DNA from: Hymenopus coronatus
Lineage: Eukaryota > Arthropoda > Insecta > Mantodea > Hymenopodidae
Direction: 5' to 3'
Assembly: GCA_030762935.1 (NCBI GenBank)
Contig: CM060900.1
Coordinates: 290,796,736-290,860,735 of the forward strand
Length of the DNA: 64,000 nucleotides
Within the stretch, counting starts at the first letter, position 1, and the number at the start of each line of letters is the position of its first letter. The notes under the pieces are model-generated. The model worked only from the letters and a program-made list of their open reading frames with translations. It ran no database searches and was not told the origin of the DNA. This document shows positions 58,425-64,000 of this stretch, piece after piece. Both the position numbers and the translations under genes were made by a program.

Positions 58425-58642
58425 GTGTGGGCTGCGCCGTGGCCGAGAGGGTAGACCACCCGTCTCTCACCTAGACGGTCCGGGTTCGATCCCAAACGAT
58501 CGTACGTGAGATTTGTGGTGGAAAAAGCGGCGCAGGTTCTCCGGATTCCCCCACCATCACATTCCACCGGTGCTCCATCTTCAAACCATGTATCATCAGT
58601 GCCATGGTAGTAAAATCAGGCGTTAATCACCATCCAAAAAAA
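58425..58642 (+). mobile_element. tRNA-derived SINE, copy 2, with target-site duplication
   Basis: The head carries the RNA polymerase III box A (GTGGCCGAGAGGG, about 58439) and box B (GGTTCGATCCC, 58483-58493), as in a Ser/Leu-type tRNA. The body (GTGAGATTTGTGGTGGA, GGCGCAGGTTCTCCGGATTC, ATTCCACCGGTGCTCCA) is shared with 43505-43748, and the tail ends in an A run. An 8-bp direct repeat ACGAAATC at 58417-58424 and 58643-58650 brackets it, as expected for LINE-mediated insertion. Confidence 0.9.
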
Positions 58643-59198
58643 ACGAAATCTGTATCAAATTTTCCTTCACCATCACTGCATACGTAATCACAGGTTCTAT
58701 ATTAAAAATTCTTGGGAAGAAGGTCCTGAAAAGCCAACAAAACTTCGTTGTTATAAACATTAATAAAGATAGAAAATGGTGATGTCGTATTTTATCATAT
58801 AAATATATCATATAGTACACACAAGCTGCTCACTATAAGTAAAGGATAATTTTCCAAATTATTCGCTGAGTCCTTACACTGGCAGCACTTAACAAAATCC
58901 ATTTTCGAAAGATAATCCCTTTAACCTTGTCGTTAAAGTTTTTTTATCATAATAACTGGTTGAATTTCTGAATGTACGATGCCATCACGGTGATTAGCCA
59001 TGTTTGCCAATCGACCAATGGCAGAGCTACAGCCTAAAACTGAACCAGAATCCGCAATCTCCCCTACTCTTTGTGTTGGGAACTGTGTGTGCTTCGGAAC
59101 TCAAGAGCGAACTTTAATTATATCAATGAAATTTTGAGGTTAAGTATTACATAAGTTTTTTCACCAACTTCGGGCTATAAGCAACTACTTAATACTCT

Positions 59199-59345
59199 TA
59201 CTTTAGTTGCTTTTGTGACAGATTTTCCCTTGGTATGATTCGTTTTCATTTTGCTATCAAATGTCTATCCTTAGGAAACGAAAACACTTGCACCTTTCGG
59301 CCAGTTGGGTAGCTGTCTTTGCCCCCTGTGACACAACATCTGTGA
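59199..59345 (-). pseudogene. THAP zinc-finger domain exon, broken
   Basis: The minus-strand reading is AKCHRCCVTGGKDSYPTGRK followed by VQVFSFPKDRHLIAK, a stop, then KRIIPREN. This is the N-terminal half of a THAP domain (C2CH zinc finger) found in DNA-binding host proteins and P-element-type transposases. Two lesions hit hallmark positions: the expected second Cys (…GC) reads Gly (GG), and the codon after IAK, normally the invariant Trp (TGG), is TGA. The frame ends at a splice-donor-like CTAAA|GTAAGA (about 59199), so it resembles a first exon. The frame stays open upstream to 59488 but that part (YFYGIFRVVSSLLLIGI) does not look like THAP. The rest of the gene was not found. Confidence 0.65.
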
Positions 59346-59499
59346 CATTTTGCTGGCGTTTCACAAAGCCTTGCATTAAGAGTGTTTAAACATATACCAA
59401 TAAGCAATAGACTACTAACCACTCGAAATATTCCATAGAAATAACGTACAGCTTTAGCATTCGCCAGCACACTTAAGCATGGCTCCACCCGACGAGTAT

Positions 59500-60671
59500 G
59501 ACTACTCTTTGCTAACCGTTAAGAGTTTGAATGCTGCAGCGTGGAGGCCATGGTATCTAGGTTGCGTTGGTTCGGTACGTTCAGTATATACTCACGACTG
59601 GTTAGAGTACTGCTCGCGGCTGACTGTTTTTTGTTTTCTCTCCTAAAAGCGGTTTAGAGAGCACGTGCTGGTTGCGGCTATAGGTAAAATGCGCAGTGAG
59701 ATTAGATTCTACGTACCCCAAATGCGATCCTTAGTAATAACGAAAACGTATTTCTGTGCTTCATTTACACTTTACCATAAACTAGTTCTAATTGATCTTA
59801 CCTCAGGTCTGCGCTATCCAATTAGGCAGCAGCTGCCGCTGAAATAAGACGGGCAGCTGCAGCAGGTCTCTTTTCTTCAAGCTTACTGCGGCGGCATCAC
59901 TCCTCTGGACCGAGTCAACCCCTTACCAACATTGTGAACAGTAAGGGAGCACGATGCAAAGCATGCATTGCTATCAGCAATAGCATACACCATTTTAAGT
60001 ACCATATACCTACTTTTATAAATCTAGAGGATCATCATATGACGTAGTGACTTTAGTGTAGCTTATTTTCTATGAATAAAACTGTAACTTCTGTTCATCT
60101 CATTACAGGCTTCGTTTAGTGGCCAACTGTGGCATACTGTAGCAGTTCTCTCTATGTATGATCCAAGTTACACTGAGCTAGATTACTTAACAGTGCCACA
60201 GCATGCAAATGATACTTTCGTCCTTAGGTTTGTAGAACAGTGCAGTAGGTGTTCAAGAAGCCATATACCAGATATTAGTAATTCTCTTGTAGCACCCACC
60301 ATTAAAACACACACTACAGAGTGAAAAACATCGATCACAACTGCTTTTTGCTGAAACAAATGCATGTTTGGCACCTTTTGACAGATGTGAAAGACACAAT
60401 TTTGTTTTTGAGTCTTACCATACCGACATTTCCTTCAATATTTATTCATCTAAAACCTCCCTATAGATTGGCTGTATTTTTTCAAACACAGCAGTTGGCA
60501 AGGAAGGCGAATGTGTATATTTGTCTCCTGTCACAAGTGACCGCCGATAACTACAGCATCATTCAGCCCCTAGTGGACAGACACCTTGGGAAGGTTTGTC
60601 ATATAGAGAATATTTATAAAAATATAAGCTCATACACATTTCTGATTAAAATTATTTCTAATTGCCATTCA
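59500..60671. other. No gene recognised
   Basis: The 121-codon plus-strand frame at 60321-60686 has no recognisable domain and overlaps the LINE RNase H on the other strand. I treat it as chance. Confidence 0.45.
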
Positions 60672-61727
60672 CTAGCAGCTTTGTAGTTCATACTGCATCT
60701 TGTTTCCGTGCAGAGCTAACCACTCTTCACGCCAAGAAAGAACCGCTTTCCGCAAAACAAGTCTCAAGTTTTCCTCTGTTATAGACGTTATTGCAACACT
60801 GGGATCTCTGATTGCCATGTTTGCTGCCAAATCCGCCACTTCATTCCCCGGGAAGCCAACGTGTCCAGGAAGCCAGGCACGCTCCACTTGAAAGCCCGAA
60901 GTGTGTAAAATGTGAAGAATGTCCTACATGGGCCTCGCGATAGGATGCTGATTGTATAGCTCATGAAGGCTCTGAAGTGCACTAAGGAAATCACTCAAAA
61001 AAAGGCAGTCATCAAAATTTCAATGGCAAACCTACAAAATGTCTCGTAATATGGCATATACCTCGGCAGTATAAATCGATGCGCTACTATACAAACCGAA
61101 AGTGTGGGGTTCGGTCCCAGTCACAAAAGTACATTCAACACCGCCGGTGCACTTACCCGCTCCACCTTGGGAAACATGCGAGGTATGCAATATTATGGTT
61201 CCGAAGAAGCTTGCGGAAACGAAAACCTGCAGGCCTTGGACTTAGTAACAGGTTTCTATCACGTTTGTTCAGCTCGATATAAAATAAAAGGGGAAAACAT
61301 TAGATGCGAAAAACATGTACTTAAGCCCACACCAATAATTAGCCAGCCGGAGTTGCGCGAATATGAAAGTGTATGTTCTAACTGCGCAATGGTTAAAAGG
61401 CGATTCTAGGTTCCTGGAAAGAAAGGAGAAACCTTGAGATCCTCTCTGAGCCTTAACGACACGAAACTCAGGGGAATAACTGAGATAGACAGCTGTGTTA
61501 AAGCACGGTCTGAAGTGTTTGCCACGTAAAGGCATCAACAACAACTCCGGAAGATGTTTTGAAACCGGCAATTGACATATGGGTCAATTTTCCGGCCACA
61601 CGACTCAATTTAACCCATAAGACAGAGGAAGGGGCATGTCGATTAAAGAAGGTACCAAACTTCCTTCATCGTTGATTTTTTTTCTATCCGTAATAACTTG
61701 TCTAGATTTGGAACGCAGTGGCTTATA

Positions 61728-63068
61728 CAGGGTGTATATAAATGAATATCAGGGTTTTAACTCTCTATAATATTTATTACATTTAACTTACAGTTATGAA
61801 TGATATGTCAAATGAAAAAGCAACTCAAACAGTTTTACCAAGAAGCTTATAAATGTTCAAAGTGACTACCCTTTATCACACGGCACACATCAAGTCTATA
61901 GCCGAGTTCTTCCCAAACGTTGATAAGTGTGTACTCAGTAATTGTAGTAACAGCTGCTTCAATCCTGTTTCTTAATTCAGGGAGGTCGGCTGGTAGCGGA
62001 GGCATGTACACACGATCCTTGATGAAGCCCCAAAGGTAAAAATCGCATGGCGTTAGGTCAGGAGAACGTGGAGACCATGCATAGCAAGCCCTATCATTGG
62101 GGCCCTTGCGGCCTATCCAGCGCTTGGGTACAGTGACGTTCAGCCAATCGCGTACTTCGTTATGCCAGTGAGGTGGCGCACCATCCTGCTGAAAAATGAA
62201 GTTCTCTGGCTCATTTTCTTCCAACTGAGGGAAGAGCCATTGCTCTAGTGTATCAAGGTAAGAAGTGCCAGTTACAGTAGGTTCACTAAAAACGAAAGGC
62301 CCATAAACTTTTCGCCGGGCACAAAAAAAAACATTCAGTTTAGGGGAATCTCGTTGCATTTGTACCATCTCGTGAGGATTTTCTGAGCCCCAGATGCGCA
62401 CATTATGAGTATTAACATGTGTACTAAGGTGAAAGGTCGATTCATCACTGAAGACAACACGATCCACAAAATCGTCATGAAACAACATGTCGTTTGCGAA
62501 TTTGGCACATAATCCTGGGTCTGTCGGCTTTAGAGCCAGTAATAAATGTAAACGGTAAGGACGTAGCTGTAAGCGTTTTCTTACAACTTTCCAAACAGTC
62601 GACACAGGAACTTGTAATTCACGATTAGCCTTCCGGACTGATTTCTTTGGGCTACGAGTGAACGACTCTCTCACTCGCTCAACAGTCTCTTCACTTACTC
62701 CTGGTTGTCCCCTGCTCTTCCCTTTACAAAGGCAGCCGGTATCTTCAAACTGATTATACCACCTACGAATGTTTTCTCACTAGGAGGATCACAACCGAAC
62801 TTACTACGGAGCGCACGTTGCACAGTAACTACAAATTCAGTCTTTGCAAACTGCAAAACACAAAACGCTTTCTGTTTACTAGTCGCCATCTTTGCTACTA
62901 CCGCTGTCTAGTGGATTGCGGCAGAAACATTGCACGCACATACGCACTTGTGCTAACAAACAAAACTGTTTGAGTTGCTTTTTCATTTGACATATCATTT
63001 ATAACTGTAAGTTGAATTTAATAAATATTATAGAGTTAAATCCGCGATATTCATTTATGTACACCCTG
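61728..63068 (-). mobile_element. DD41D (rosa-like) Tc1/mariner transposon, 1341 bp, TA target duplication
   Basis: Terminal inverted repeats of about 107 bp at 61728-61836 and 62962-63068 start with CAGGGTGTA.ATAAATGAAT and match nearly throughout, flanked by TA at 61726-61727 and 63069-63070. The element lies inside the LINE linker region and its removal rejoins that reading. Size, TIRs, TA duplication and the transposase within it identify an IS630/Tc1/mariner superfamily member. It is the best preserved mobile element in the window. Confidence 0.93.
61847..62889 (-). pseudogene. DD41D mariner transposase, one frameshift
   Basis: The N-terminus (62889-62695) is MATSKQKAFCVLQFAKTEFV followed by a helix-turn-helix (DUF4817-like) with FGCDPPSEKT. 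The catalytic part is one 275-codon open frame (62674-61847). It has a second HTH (RKANRELQVPVSTVWKVVRK), FSDEST (first Asp), FQQDGAPPHWHNEVRDWL (second Asp) and WSPRSPDLTPCDFYLWGFIK (third Asp). I count 41 residues between the second and third Asp, hence DD41D. All three catalytic acids are present. The two frames are separated by what looks like a single missing base near 62783, in the stretch right after SEKT; otherwise the gene has no stop. An HTH plus DDD protein of about 345 residues is normal for the family. The lesion makes this copy inactive as read, unless it is a sequencing error. Confidence 0.92.
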
Positions 63069-64000
63069 TACTATACGAGGTTATGAGCGTAGGGTAACAT
63101 GGACAGACCCTAAGAGCACGTCTGCGAGCACGAATGGCATCATGGCATTAGTCGGTCCACTAAAGAACCAAAAATCCCCGAGATGTACCAGTCAACCACG
63201 GAATAGACGGCTCAGTAGCAGATATAATGGATACTGTGGACTGTTCGGCTGAAACATCCATAAAGTCGTGCTCGTTGCAGTTAAAAACAGCCAAACGAGA
63301 GTAAAGGTACCAGATGGCTCGAACAAAGCGCCATTTAGGTTAACGTTAGCACCATAAATCCCGTGTTAAGAGACTAACAAGAGGAAAGTGGTCACCAGAA
63401 TGTAAATCAGACATGATATTCCATTGTAAGGAAACTACCAACTGTGTAGAATAAACAGCTACACAGAGGTGCGAAAATCTGTTGAAGGCCTCAGATAGAA
63501 ATGTAGGTTCTCCGGCATTCAAGAGAGATAGGGTAGTATTGTCGAAGAAATCGGCAATCAGCAGACCTCTCGCAGAAGCCCGAGGTAAGCTCCAAATGGA
63601 GTGGTGGGCATTTACATCACCGACCAACAGAAAATTTGCTGATAGCTGGGAAACTAAGTCTTCCAAGTCGGTGAGCGGGAGGTCAACAGTAGGAGGCAGA
63701 TATATGCAGCAAATGGTGAAGTTGGTCTATGATAGCATAATCCTTACAGCAAGTGGCTGTATATCAGACTGTAAGGCACAACTTCCGCATAAAGATCATC
63801 TCAGACGAGCATCACAGTGCCACCATATGCAGGCACATGCTGTTCCGGTAATAAATAATACAGTGCAGCGGAGATATTCCTGAACGTAACTTAGTCATGC
63901 GGACGGATCTTGGCTTCTTTTAAGCAGACAACCTGAGGTTGATACTGGTGCAGCAACAGTTCAAGCTCTGGTCTATGTGGTTGAATTTCGTGTATGTTCC

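Larger units (their letters stand above)
60672..64000 (-). pseudogene. Non-LTR retrotransposon (I/Jockey-type) remnant: EN, linker, RNase H
   Basis: Minus-strand LINE running off the right edge. The endonuclease at 63666-63346 (NFLLVGDVNAHHSIW, SARGLLIADFFDNTTLSLLN, SDLHSGDHFPLV) keeps the GD.NAHH.IW and SDHFP-type catalytic signatures of AP-like endonucleases. The post-endonuclease linker (WWTDECHDAIR.RRRALR-like) runs to 63070. There it is split by the DD41D element and resumes at 61727 (SRQVITDRK…, then a FRPCFNTAVYLSYSPEFRVVKAQ block, 61571-61300). The RT palm is not found: sequence passes directly to RNase H at about 61090-60672 (SIYTAEVYAIL, LSALQSLHELYNQHPIARPM, AWLPGHVGFPGNEVADLAAN). 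This indicates an internal deletion of the RT. Stops and frameshifts are scattered through the linker and the first part of RNase H. RNase H presence favours the I or related clades. Confidence 0.82.

Noticed and set aside
58435..58510. Possible tRNA gene with box A and box B
   Set aside because: The sequence continues into a SINE body shared with another copy and is flanked by a target duplication, so it is the head of a SINE.
60321..60686. 121-codon plus-strand frame
   Set aside because: No recognisable domain and its end overlaps LINE RNase H on the other strand; most likely chance.
1..64000. CRISPR arrays, bacterial operons, rRNA genes
   Set aside because: No regularly spaced short repeats, no bacterial gene organisation and no rRNA-like sequence were seen.

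Overview
The window reads as a eukaryotic, most likely arthropod (insect), nuclear region: AT-rich, no operons, no bacterial-type genes, abundant microsatellites, tRNA-derived SINEs, LINE, LTR and DNA-transposon remains, and one good host exon with splice sites. The arthropod guess rests on the kinds of elements (Polinton/Maverick-type protein-primed PolB genes, a DD41D mariner with a DUF4817-like N-terminus, a pogo/Tigger-like transposase, Gypsy LTR elements with a tRNA-Lys primer site) and on the SMYD/SmydA-like exon. The species cannot be named from what I can see. Nearly all coding matter is decayed by stops and frameshifts, so most entries are pseudogenes of mobile elements.

Layout. 1-11.5 kb: a large imperfect inverted repeat with two decayed protein-primed DNA polymerase genes lying tail to tail, each followed toward the centre by the same downstream sequence, then diverged tandem repeats, then a core of related blocks around 6.1 kb. 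The left arm carries two later insertions (a LINE reverse-transcriptase fragment and a short DD41D relic) that the right arm lacks. 11.6-12.0 kb: a MITE-like inverted-repeat element. 12-16.9 kb: mostly empty apart from a 162-bp tandem duplication. 17-19.8 kb: Mutator-like and hAT-like transposase remains and a possible HTH fragment. 20.0-20.8 and 28.9-29.7 kb: two direct copies of an unclassified ~0.8 kb repeat. 22.6-25.3 kb: a minus-strand Gypsy pol. 25.8-27.3 kb: a pogo/Tigger-like transposase pseudogene. 27.8-34 kb: unrecognised coding-like fragments, low-complexity DNA and a SINE-like piece.

34.5-36.4 kb: a third PolB pseudogene of a different lineage from the first two. 38.3 kb: LINE C-terminal fragment. 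39.3-40.2 kb: coiled-coil Gag remnant. 41.2-41.7 kb: a Polinton-like small-protein remnant with a recent 123-bp in-frame tandem duplication. 43.5 and 58.4 kb: two copies of one tRNA-derived SINE, the second with clear target-site duplications. 45.4 kb: the only convincing host exon, the central part of a SMYD-type SET protein. 46.7-56.7 kb: two nested Gypsy elements; the inner one keeps two LTRs, a primer binding site, gag, RNase H and integrase remains. 59.2 kb: a broken THAP zinc-finger exon. 60.7-64 kb: a minus-strand LINE (endonuclease, linker, RNase H, no RT seen), split by a nearly intact 1.34-kb DD41D mariner with ~107-bp TIRs and a TA target duplication.

The window therefore works as an archaeological record rather than a functional gene set. 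The most unusual structure is the tail-to-tail PolB inverted repeat with mirror-image tandem arrays. The best dated events are the nested insertions and a local inverted duplication inside the Gypsy integrase.
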